Of a stretch of DNA of 32,757 nucleotides, positions 15,185 to 22,742 are shown in pieces. This DNA is from Planctomyces sp. SH-PL62 (lineage in GTDB: Bacteria; Planctomycetota; Planctomycetia; Planctomycetales; Planctomycetaceae). The first letter of the stretch is position 1; every line of letters starts with the position of its first letter. Location of the stretch: contig CAMDDX010000039.1 of NCBI GenBank assembly GCA_945893075.1, positions 1-32,757 on the forward strand, in the 5' to 3' direction. Under the pieces are notes generated by a model. The model saw nothing but the letters and a program-made list of their open reading frames with translations, ran no database searches and had not been told where the DNA came from. Position numbers and translations under genes: made by a program.

Positions 15185-16543
15185 TTACAGTCCAGTCAGA
15201 CTTGAATCGGCGTCGCCGAACTGATCTTGTTTCACGCCCATGCGATTCATCAGCGATACGTACAAGCTGCACAGCTTGCGTTTATCGTCGCCGCTCTTGG
15301 TGAAGTCCAAGACGCGGCCGGTTTCGAGCGTGCCTCCCAAGCCGCCGGCCAACAGCAACGGCAGCTTGGTCGAGTCGTGTTGGCTGCCGGACCACATGTT
15401 CGAGACGAACATCAGGCAAGAGTTGTCGAGCACCGTCCCCTCTCCCTCCGGCATCGCATCGAGGCGCGTCGCCAGGTAGGCGAGTTGGCTGACGTAGTAG
15501 CGTGATACGCGCTCGTAAGCATCGGATTGGTCGTCGTGCGAGGCGGGATGGTGCGCCGTTCGCACGTCGAGGAACGGGTAGAAGAGACCGGAGAGATCAC
15601 GACAGAGCAGAAGTGAGGCGACTCGCGTTTTGTCAGTCTGAAATGCGAGAGCGATGATGTCCCCCATCAGCCGCATGTGTTCGCGAATGTCTTCGGGCAG
15701 GCCGTTGTCGGGGCGTTTCATCGTAATGGCCGGACGACCGCGATCTTTGGCGTTGTCGTCGGCGCGGTCTTTCATCTCGCGGGTGCGTTCAATTCGCTTT
15801 TCGACTTCGCGAACGCTGGTGAGGTATTCGTCGAGCTTCGCCTGATCGGCGCGGCTGACTTGCCGGTTCAGTTGCGCGGCGTGTTCTTTGACACGATCGA
15901 GGATGCTCTTGGTCCGCTTGCTCCCTTGGTTGTCAAAGAGACTGTCGAAGGCCAGCGACGGATAAACCTCCATCGGCACTGGCGAGTTCGCATCCTGCCA
16001 CGAGATGTGCGAGCTGTACGCCATCGAGAAGTTCGTCTCGTGATAGCCGGTGATGGGCTGCTCGCAGCCGAGCACCAGACTGGGCATCGTGGTCTCCTCG
16101 CTGAACCGATTCGCCAGCACCTGATCGACGCTGATGCCCCCTTTGAGCACCGCTCCTCTTTGCAGCGCCGCGCCGGAGAGGATGTTGCCGGTCTGCCCCG
16201 GATGAATGCCAACTCCGGTCGCGTGCTTGTTGAACAACCCGCTGATGACGTTGAGCTTTGTCTTGATCGGCGCGAGCGGCTCCAAACTCTGGCTCAACTC
16301 CATCTCCGCACCGGCTCCCTTCGCCCACCAGTGCTTCGAGTTAATCCCATTCCCCATGAACAGCGCGGCGAAGCGTTTCGGAAACCCCGTAGGTTGGTCC
16401 GCCAATGGCGGATTGCCCGACCCATCGCTCGACGTTGCTTCATCGCCCCACACCGGAATGGATTCCAGCCAAGGCAGAGCCATCGCAACGCCGACGCCAT
16501 GCAGGACAGTGCGCCGATTGATGCGGGAGTGATTGTCGGACAT
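15185..16543 (-). CDS. DUF1552 protein, Tat-exported
   Basis: A 452-residue protein with a twin-arginine signal (INRRTVLHGVGVAMALPWLES, about 8-28). The DUF1552 pattern is clear: PKRFAALFMGNGINSKHWWAKG, KLNVISGLFNKHATGVGIHPG, SVDQVLANRF, a Lys/Glu/Arg-rich helical middle (LNRQVSRADQAKLDEYLTSVREVEKRIERTRE region) and LDNSCLMFVSNMWSGSQHD. Related to DUF1501, of unknown function and typical of planctomycetes and verrucomicrobia, where it normally sits beside DUF1592/DUF1588 cytochromes; those are absent here. The next gene upstream on this strand is the toroid protein, 68 bases away, so they may be one transcript. Confidence 0.93.
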   Translation of the reverse strand: MSDNHSRINRRTVLHGVGVAMALPWLESIPVWGDEATSSDGSGNPPLADQPTGFPKRFAALFMGNGINSKHWWAKGAGAEMELSQSLEPLAPIKTKLNVISGLFNKHATGVGIHPGQTGNILSGAALQRGAVLKGGISVDQVLANRFSEETTMPSLVLGCEQPITGYHETNFSMAYSSHISWQDANSPVPMEVYPSLAFDSLFDNQGSKRTKSILDRVKEHAAQLNRQVSRADQAKLDEYLTSVREVEKRIERTREMKDRADDNAKDRGRPAITMKRPDNGLPEDIREHMRLMGDIIALAFQTDKTRVASLLLCRDLSGLFYPFLDVRTAHHPASHDDQSDAYERVSRYYVSQLAYLATRLDAMPEGEGTVLDNSCLMFVSNMWSGSQHDSTKLPLLLAGGLGGTLETGRVLDFTKSGDDKRKLCSLYVSLMNRMGVKQDQFGDADSSLTGL

Positions 16544-16611
16544 GGCTGATCCCTCAATGGGTCGAATGCGGGCGAGATTCTATCACCATGTCTGACGATG
16601 TCAGCCATCGA

Positions 16612-18951
16612 CTACGGTCCGTCGTACTGCTCGCCCATTTGGTACAGCGGCAGGAAGCGGTAATAGACCTCCAGGCAGAGCGTGCTGACGGCCGTTGAAA
16701 AGATGCGACCGCCATAAGCTCCCCAGGGGGCTTTCGGATCCCAGCTTCCGGCCATGTGGCCGCGAGTCCGTTGCTCGGCGATCAGCGTTTCGCGCAACGC
16801 TTCGTTCCATTCGCGCCACGGAGCGCCGCCGTACTGATACATCGCCAGCGTGCCGTAGTACCAGAAATAGAGATTGTGCGTCGAACCGCGCGGCAGCCGC
16901 TGCATGATGTAGTTCATCCCTTCGCTACTGGCCGGAGCAGTGCGTGAGATGCCGAGCATCTGCTTGCAGAACAACGCCTCGGCAGTCATCGAATCGGTCG
17001 GTGGCAGCAGTTGACCTCCCACCATGCGATAGCCGGCCAAGCCTTTGTTCGGACCTTGGCTGCGCTCTTTCAAGAACAGCACCATCTTGGCCTTGGTGCT
17101 GTCGGGGATCGTCAAGCCGGCGATCTCCGCGCTCTTCAGAGCCATCAATTGCCAGCCGAAGATGCTCATATCGCTGGACTGGCCTTTGACGTACCGCCAG
17201 CCGCCGTCCGGGTTCTGATTCTCGACGATGTAATTCACTGCACGAATCACCGGCTCGCGCAGGCGAACGTCGGAGGACAGATCGCTCTGCATTCCCAAAG
17301 CCTCGGCGAGCGCGTAGGTCGTCATCGCGTGACAATACATCTGCTCGAAGTGCGTGGCCTTGCCGCCGAGATATCCGTCGGCTCGCTGCTGGCGGATCAG
17401 CCAACTGAGCGTGCGGTCGATCTGATCCGCGTACTGACCCTCTTCGTGCGTGTAGCCCGCTCCGAGGAACGCCAGCAGCGCGAGAGCCGTCACGCCCGAA
17501 TCCGCTTGCTTGCCGGCGTTGAGACGATCGACCCCGTCCTCGTCGGTCTTCACCAAACCCGCGTGACCGGTGCAGCGGTCGCCGTCGGGGCAGAGCGCAT
17601 CGAAGCCATCCGCGTCCCAGAATCCTTCCCGGTTTTGATGCGCGGCCAGCCAACGCAAACTCAACTCGACCGCCTTCTCCGACGCATCGGTGCCGCCGTA
17701 CTTGCGCGCGGTCTCACGACGCCGACCGAGATTGCGGCCTTCGTAAATCGGCGGGACCGTCGTGCGCTTGCCCAGCTTGGACGTCTCGAAGTTTGGCTGC
17801 ACGAGTCGCGGCGTCAGACCTTCGTTGGGTAATTCGGTGCGCACGCCGTCGCGCACCTGCAACGGTCCAGCGGGCATGGCCGCCGGGTCTTGAGCTTTGC
17901 GTTCCGGATGAAACGTCTCGCTGCCGCCACCCACTTGGCCACGGGTCGAGCGGGATTTCAGTCGTGAGAATCCAGGAGCACTGCTGCCAGCCCCCGCGCC
18001 CCCTCCGGTGGAATTACTCGCGGTCGAGCCAGCCTCATCGGACGGCACTGCGGATGGAGCCGGTCCAGATCGTCGTGGCCCAGCACCCGTCCCCACGGAA
18101 CCAGGCGCTGGTGACACGGTTGTGGTCGTTCCAGGCACCACGCTATCAGGCAAGGTCAGCAGACCGGGAGAATCAAATCCCGGCACGGCGCGCTCGGGAC
18201 CGCCGGCACTGCCGGAGTTCGCTTGCCGTGCGACCGACGCGCCGGGTGCTCCGGTTCCCTGACCGCGCTTGAGCGGTGCGAACGACGGCACGCGCGTTTC
18301 CGGACGAGACTCCGCCGTCGGGTCATCAATCTTCAACGGCACAGCGGCTTCGACGCGCGTCGGAGCTTTCTCGCCCGACAGCTTCAACTCCGGGCGTACG
18401 TCCGGTTGATCGGGCAACGCGGCTTTATCCGTAACTTGGAGATCAGGAGCAGTCAGCAGTTGCTGTGTTCGCGCCGGACCTTCGGATGGTTTCATCTCGC
18501 TCGGAGAGCGGTTCGTGCGGATCAACTCGTGATCGGGAGCATCCGGCAACTTTTCCCACACGCGGGTGTTGCCCGACTTGGACACGGCGACACGCTCATC
18601 GGCCTCGGTGGACTTCGTGTGAACTTCGATCCGCTGTTCCGGAACGACTTCAATGTCGGACTCACCCGCCGTGGCGGGAGATAACGACGCGGGAGGATTG
18701 ACCGCGACCAATCCAAACATGCACGAGAGATGAATCAGGATCGAAAACACGAGCGACTTCCAACCGATCGACCGGTCGCCCCACTTCGTCACCAGCATCG
18801 TCAGCAGATGCAGAGTGGCTAATCCCAACCCAGTGGCCAGCCCGCTCCAGAGTGCCGTCTCGATCATTTCGACCGGCTGGCGAAACAACGACGCCAGCCA
18901 CTCCACGAAATCGGCCGCCGCCAGCAGAGAGGTCAATGGATTGAACTGCAC
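16612..18951 (-). CDS. Membrane-anchored protein with alpha/alpha-toroid (prenyltransferase/squalene-cyclase-like) domain
   Basis: A 779-residue protein. Two hydrophobic helices are near the N-terminus (about 33-55 and 67-87). A long, probably disordered segment rich in Pro, Gly, Ser, Thr and charged residues follows (about 88-410). The C-terminal half (about 420-775) has toroid repeats: ELSLRWLAAHQNREGFWDADG, LSWLIRQQRADGYLGGKAT and AVNYIVENQNPDGGWRYV, i.e. the W-L-x-x-Q-x-x-DG(G/Y)W signature of terpene cyclase/prenyltransferase toroids. No cyclase DxDD motif is seen, so a binding or scaffold role is likely. The GTG at 18951 follows AAGGAA (complement of 18958-18963), which supports this start. 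The palindromic element at 18982 lies just upstream. Confidence 0.88.
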   Translation of the reverse strand: MQFNPLTSLLAAADFVEWLASLFRQPVEMIETALWSGLATGLGLATLHLLTMLVTKWGDRSIGWKSLVFSILIHLSCMFGLVAVNPPASLSPATAGESDIEVVPEQRIEVHTKSTEADERVAVSKSGNTRVWEKLPDAPDHELIRTNRSPSEMKPSEGPARTQQLLTAPDLQVTDKAALPDQPDVRPELKLSGEKAPTRVEAAVPLKIDDPTAESRPETRVPSFAPLKRGQGTGAPGASVARQANSGSAGGPERAVPGFDSPGLLTLPDSVVPGTTTTVSPAPGSVGTGAGPRRSGPAPSAVPSDEAGSTASNSTGGGAGAGSSAPGFSRLKSRSTRGQVGGGSETFHPERKAQDPAAMPAGPLQVRDGVRTELPNEGLTPRLVQPNFETSKLGKRTTVPPIYEGRNLGRRRETARKYGGTDASEKAVELSLRWLAAHQNREGFWDADGFDALCPDGDRCTGHAGLVKTDEDGVDRLNAGKQADSGVTALALLAFLGAGYTHEEGQYADQIDRTLSWLIRQQRADGYLGGKATHFEQMYCHAMTTYALAEALGMQSDLSSDVRLREPVIRAVNYIVENQNPDGGWRYVKGQSSDMSIFGWQLMALKSAEIAGLTIPDSTKAKMVLFLKERSQGPNKGLAGYRMVGGQLLPPTDSMTAEALFCKQMLGISRTAPASSEGMNYIMQRLPRGSTHNLYFWYYGTLAMYQYGGAPWREWNEALRETLIAEQRTRGHMAGSWDPKAPWGAYGGRIFSTAVSTLCLEVYYRFLPLYQMGEQYDGP

Positions 18952-18981
18952 GAGACGTTCCTTGGCACCGGGACAACCAAA

Positions 18982-19035
18982 GTAGACCAGTCACTCCGTG
19001 ACTGGAATCTTCGAGTCACGGAGTGACTCGTCTAC
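18982..19035. repeat. 54-bp GTAG...CTAC two-hairpin element upstream of the toroid-protein gene
   Basis: GTAGA, a 19-nt hairpin (CCAGTCACTCCGTGACTGG), a 6-nt spacer, a 19-nt hairpin (CGAGTCACGGAGTGACTCG) and TCTAC: the same module lengths as 5501-5554. Its second hairpin is the reverse complement of the first hairpin of the 5501 copy. Unlike the other copies, it lies upstream of a gene start rather than at a gene end. Confidence 0.85.
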
Positions 19036-19254
19036 CAGATGATTTCTTGATCGACGGAGTTCCCTTGAGCTTTGATCAATTCTGATTCAAGTGGTCTTGG
19101 CGAAACGAGGTTTGCCGGTCAGGCAAGCTCGACCGACACCGCAGACATTGACGATCAGGCCCAAGAATCTCGATCGCGAGGATTGGCGGCGGATGGTCAC
19201 TTCTGTCGGGCAGTGAGTCAATCCGCGTCTGAGATGGGAGCCCGATCCGCAGAC
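19036..19254. other. Gene-free stretch with no recognisable feature
   Basis: No ORF with a plausible protein is seen, and no convincing hairpin or promoter. A 70-codon open frame at 19072-19284 runs into the following repeat block and has no ribosome site or recognisable motif. Confidence 0.5.
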
Positions 19255-19458
19255 TTCAGCCCCGATAGGGGCGAAGGAGTTTAGCCGTGGGCGCGAGCCC
19301 ACGGGTTTTCAGCGTTCATATTGATTCAGCCCCGATAGGGGCGACGCCATCAAGTGAAGTACGTTCGAGCGTCGCCCTTTCAGGGCTTTGCGTCTCCAAC
19401 CCAATTTATCCGTGGGCTTGCGCCCACGGCTAAATTCCGCCGCCGCTTCGCGGCTATG
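19255..19458. repeat. Nested repeat block (GCCCCGATAGGGGCG / CCGTGGGC...GCCCACGG)
   Basis: A 20-nt direct repeat beginning TTCAGCCCCGATAGGGGC occurs at 19255-19274 and 19325-19344. A 25-nt inverted pair beginning TTTAGCCGTGGGC (19280-19304) faces 19410-19434 with one mismatch, and each arm is itself a hairpin (CCGTGGGC / GCCCACGG). A variant reading GCGTCGCCCTTTCAGGGC at 19369-19386 is the other-strand form of the first word. The block ends with a small hairpin (GCCGC / GCGGC). It fills the gap before the SGNH gene's 3' end. Confidence 0.8.
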
Positions 19459-19489
19459 AAATGTGCAATCTCAAAACTCTTGCTGCGGC

Positions 19490-21028
19490 TTATTGCGTCG
19501 GCCGTTCTTTCGTCACGCGGCCGTAAGCCCAAAGCATCAACGACTTCAACCGCTGCTGGCCACGAATGAAATACAACGCCGGCAACGATTCGAGGTGCTC
19601 GGCATATCGTTGCTGCTTCCGTTCGAGCCACTCCGTTTGCGGATGAATCCGACCGAGCCGCACCAGCTCGTCGGCCAATTCGTCCGCGACCCGTTGATAG
19701 CCAGGGATCGTGGGATGAACGTGATCCGCGAACCAATCGCTACCGGGAATGCTGTCCCGACTCAAACGGTCAAACAGAGTCCGGACATCGACGACCGGAG
19801 TCTGCGTGTCGTTACCCACTTGCCGCACGATGTCGTTCAGCGGCTCCAGAATCCGCAACGGGCAGACATCCAGTTCCTTGGCCCGCAAGTATTCGGCTCG
19901 CGCGTCGCTGAACTGACTCAGCGAGTCGTAACACTTGGCCAAGTCGTAATGCAGCCCGGCATGTTGGTCGTCGATCGCCAGTGCCTCGCGCAACAACCGC
20001 AGCGCTTCAACGGGCTGCGAGACATAGTTCGCGCGAGCCTGCGCCCACAGATCGTCCCACTGGTGCCGCTCTTGTTCCGTGAGTCCGGCTCGATGTTCTG
20101 CCTTGAACGGTGGCGAGTCACGCAGATTGCACGCCGGATTCATCAAGATCAGCGGAACTCCCGCCTGCCGAGCAATCGACGTCATACGCCGTAGATTGAA
20201 TTCGTAGTGCGCGATGACGCCGCGCTGCCACGCCTCCTCACGGTGATAAAGTTCCAGCCCGCCACGATAGTCGAGCAATGCTTCGACCTCCGCCGTCATC
20301 ACCGACCGTTGGCCGTTCGGATCGGTGGTCGATTCGCCGCCGGTGTCCGCCACCAGCGACCGTTTCGGCTTCGCAGTCATTGATCTCAGCACGTTGTAGA
20401 GCCGCAGCCGCGAGACTTGCTCGTGCGACCGCCACAGCCATCGTGGCGTTCGCTTGAGTTCTCCATAGGTCCGGTCCTCCAGGAACTCGTTATGGCTGCA
20501 ATGCACGATGACCAGGTCCGGCTGATACCGCAGCACCTCTTCCAGAATCGGCACCATCCGATAACTGGCATACGAGATTCCGCCGCAGTTAATCACGTCC
20601 CAGTGTCGCGCCGGTTCGGCCGCGTTCAAGCTGATCTCCAACCACGCCGTGAACGATGTCTCGGTGGTCCACGGATTCCCCTGCACCGTCGAGTCGCCGA
20701 TGCAAAAGATGCGAAACTCGTGAGGCTCTTTCCGCACCGCGAACGACTCCGGATAGAAGTGCGTCCGCTTCGACCGCGCGATTTCATATCGCTCGCCAGA
20801 GTCATTCAACTCGAACACCGGCCGCACTGCGCTGAAGCCCACAAACGGATCATCGTGCCAATCCGGCCGCCCCAACCCAAACGCTCGCAGCCCCAACTCA
20901 ATTACGAGAAACGGCAGTAACCCCAGCAACACCGCCAGCCCGCGAAACAGAATCGCTCGCCGGAACTGCGCTGCGCGCCGATTCGCGTGGATCGCAAAGG
21001 GGTCGGGAGTCTTTTTCAGGTCGGCCAC
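19490..21028 (-). CDS. Membrane-anchored SGNH/GDSL-like hydrolase with TPR-type helices
   Basis: About 512 residues. A basic N-terminus is followed by one membrane helix (RGLAVLLGLLPFLVIELGLRAFG). SGNH blocks are FCIGDSTVQGNPW (nucleophile Ser), VINCGGISYASYR (oxyanion Gly), IVHCSHNEF (Asn block) and DHVHPTIPGYQRVADEL (Asp/His). A TPR-like insert (LREALAIDDQHAGLHYDLAKCYDSLSQFSDARAEYLRAKELD region) precedes the last block. Likely an extracytoplasmic esterase or acyl-transfer enzyme. No ATG is available before the membrane helix; GTG at 21028 is chosen, but a TTG at 21091 is possible and would place the start across an inverted repeat. Confidence 0.85.
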   Translation of the reverse strand: MADLKKTPDPFAIHANRRAAQFRRAILFRGLAVLLGLLPFLVIELGLRAFGLGRPDWHDDPFVGFSAVRPVFELNDSGERYEIARSKRTHFYPESFAVRKEPHEFRIFCIGDSTVQGNPWTTETSFTAWLEISLNAAEPARHWDVINCGGISYASYRMVPILEEVLRYQPDLVIVHCSHNEFLEDRTYGELKRTPRWLWRSHEQVSRLRLYNVLRSMTAKPKRSLVADTGGESTTDPNGQRSVMTAEVEALLDYRGGLELYHREEAWQRGVIAHYEFNLRRMTSIARQAGVPLILMNPACNLRDSPPFKAEHRAGLTEQERHQWDDLWAQARANYVSQPVEALRLLREALAIDDQHAGLHYDLAKCYDSLSQFSDARAEYLRAKELDVCPLRILEPLNDIVRQVGNDTQTPVVDVRTLFDRLSRDSIPGSDWFADHVHPTIPGYQRVADELADELVRLGRIHPQTEWLERKQQRYAEHLESLPALYFIRGQQRLKSLMLWAYGRVTKERPTQ

Positions 21029-21082
21029 ATTGGAATTCCGGGCGGTGATTGGTTTGCGAGCCGACCTGAAAAAGACTCCCGA
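21003..21082. repeat. 22-bp perfect inverted repeat over the SGNH gene start
   Basis: Arms 21003-21024 and 21061-21082 are perfect inverted copies containing GGGAGTCTTTTTCAGGTCGG, with a 36-nt centre. The left arm is translated in the N-terminus of the SGNH protein (ADLKKTP), and the candidate GTG start lies in the centre beside it. Confidence 0.85.
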
Positions 21083-21116
21083 TGACGTCAATCAACTTTG
21101 ACGTGCGGCTGTCTTC

Positions 21117-21186
21117 ATCCGCGGCCGTGTCTGAATCCGTGGGGTCAACAGGATTCCACCCCGCGGATTCAGTCACGGCCGCGGAT
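21117..21186. repeat. 28-bp near-perfect palindrome after the DUF1501 stop
   Basis: Arms 21117-21144 and 21159-21186 match as inverted copies with two mismatches, around a 14-nt centre. The right arm touches the DUF1501 stop codon (21186-21188). It could serve as terminator for DUF1501; no T run is seen. Confidence 0.8.
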
Positions 21187-22664
21187 CAGGCAAGGATGTC
21201 GCGCAGAACATGCCCATGCACGTCAGTCAGGCGGAAGTCGCGGCCGCTGTAGCGGTAGGTCAGCTCTTCGTGATCGACGCCGAGTTGATGCAGCACCGTC
21301 GCCCACAGGTCGTAAACCGTGCATTTGTTTTCGATCGCGTAGTAACCGAGTTCATCGGTCGCGCCGTAGATCGTTCCACCTTTCACTCCGCCACCAGCCA
21401 GCCAGACGCTGAAGCCATACGGATTGTGATCGCGGCCGTCGCTCCCTTGTGAGAACGGCGTGCGGCCAAACTCGCCGGCCCAGACGATCAGCGTTTCATC
21501 GAGTAGACCTCGGTCTCGCAAATCCTGGATCAGCGCCGCAATCGGTTGGTCCACTTGCAGAGCCATCGCACCGTGGCCCTGCTTCAATGCTCCGTGCTGA
21601 TCCCACGGGTTGGCCGCTCCGCCGGCCCCGATGTTTTTGGTCAGGCAGCTCAGTTCGATGAACCGCACGCCACGCTCCACCAGACGCCGAGCCAGCAGGC
21701 ATTGCCGGGCGTAGGCCGCTTTCTCCGCGTCGTTGGAATCCAATCCGTAGAGCTTGTGTGTCTGCTCGGTTTCGCCGGAGATGTCACACAACTCGGGCAC
21801 GACTGATTGCATCCGAAAGGCGGTTTCATAATTGCGAATGGCCGCATCCACCTGAGCGTCGGCCGAGGTCTCCTCCAGGAACGGCTGATCGAACTGCCGC
21901 ACGAATTCGAGTCGCCGGCTTTGTGTGACTCGTGAATCGCGCGGGCGGATGTTGCGAATCGCTTCGCGCTGATCGGCCTTCAGAATCGAGCCTTGATGCT
22001 GAGCCGGAAGAAAGCCGTTGCTGAAGAGACTCACGCCACCGTGAGGTGGCACGGCGGTGCCGCTTTGCAGCACGACATAGCCGGGCAGGTCGCGGTTCTC
22101 GGTGCCGAGTCCATAAGCGGCCCAAGCTCCCGCGCTCGGATAGCCCATGATCGGGAATCCGGTGTGCATGAAGAAGTTGGCCTGAGCATGCTCACTCAAC
22201 GCCGAAGTCATCGAGCGAATAACGACCAGTTCATCCACCACTTTGGCGACGTGCGGAAACATGCTGCTGACCGGGATGCCGCTCTTGCCGGAGGGGGTGA
22301 ACTCAAACGGGCTGGCCATGATGTTGCCGTTATTGTTGAACATCGTCCGCTCGACCTTCACCGGCATCGGCTGCCCATGATCCCGTTGCAGCCGCGGCTT
22401 CGGATCAAACGAGTCGACATGCGAAACTCCTCCGGACATAAAGCAGAAAATGACATGCTTGGCTCGCGCCGCATGGTGAGTCGTCTTCAGTGCCGCTCCG
22501 GATGGAAGTTCTCCCGTTGCCGAATCAGCCCGCTCGCCCATGAGTCCCGCGAGCGCGACCGCTCCAAAGCCGGTCGAACAGGTTTGAAGCATCTGCCGAC
22601 GCGAGCGACACGCCGAAGAGCCTCTGTGTCCGTGCTCATTGATCCCCATGATTTTGTTTCCCAT
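21186..22664 (-). CDS. DUF1501 protein partnered with PSD1 cytochrome
   Basis: A 492-residue Tat-type exported protein (signal [24 protein letters not shown], about 20-43). DUF1501 blocks: [21 protein letters not shown], a central region with [69 protein letters not shown] and the typical ending [15 protein letters not shown]. It lies immediately downstream of the PSD1 cytochrome gene on the same strand, the usual planctomycete pairing; function of the pair is unknown. The only ATGs before the Tat motif are at 22664 and 22649, and both lie inside a palindromic repeat, so its first residues (MGNKIM) are encoded by the repeat. Confidence 0.93.
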   Translation of the reverse strand: MGNKIMGINEHGHRGSSACRSRRQMLQTCSTGFGAVALAGLMGERADSATGELPSGAALKTTHHAARAKHVIFCFMSGGVSHVDSFDPKPRLQRDHGQPMPVKVERTMFNNNGNIMASPFEFTPSGKSGIPVSSMFPHVAKVVDELVVIRSMTSALSEHAQANFFMHTGFPIMGYPSAGAWAAYGLGTENRDLPGYVVLQSGTAVPPHGGVSLFSNGFLPAQHQGSILKADQREAIRNIRPRDSRVTQSRRLEFVRQFDQPFLEETSADAQVDAAIRNYETAFRMQSVVPELCDISGETEQTHKLYGLDSNDAEKAAYARQCLLARRLVERGVRFIELSCLTKNIGAGGAANPWDQHGALKQGHGAMALQVDQPIAALIQDLRDRGLLDETLIVWAGEFGRTPFSQGSDGRDHNPYGFSVWLAGGGVKGGTIYGATDELGYYAIENKCTVYDLWATVLHQLGVDHEELTYRYSGRDFRLTDVHGHVLRDILA

Positions 22665-22727
22665 GATTTTGCCCTCGCCCGATTTTGCGACCCCGATTTT
22701 GGCAAAATCATGGGGAACAAAATCATG
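22647..22727. repeat. Inverted repeat with tandem CATGATTTTG words over the DUF1501 start
   Basis: Arms 22647-22673 and 22701-22727 are 27-nt inverted copies with one mismatch; each arm holds two copies of CATGATTTTG. The centre contains two further GATTTTG words. It occupies the gap between the PSD1 and DUF1501 genes and supplies both candidate start codons of DUF1501. It resembles REP/BIME palindromes. Confidence 0.85.
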
Positions 22728-22742
22728 AAGACGTGTTGAGGA

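Noticed and set aside
15677..16549. 290-codon plus-strand open frame
   Set aside because: Antisense shadow of the DUF1552 gene.
19255..19458. CRISPR array
   Set aside because: Repeated words are palindromic and few, with irregular spacing and no cas genes; the arrangement is nested inverted repeats.
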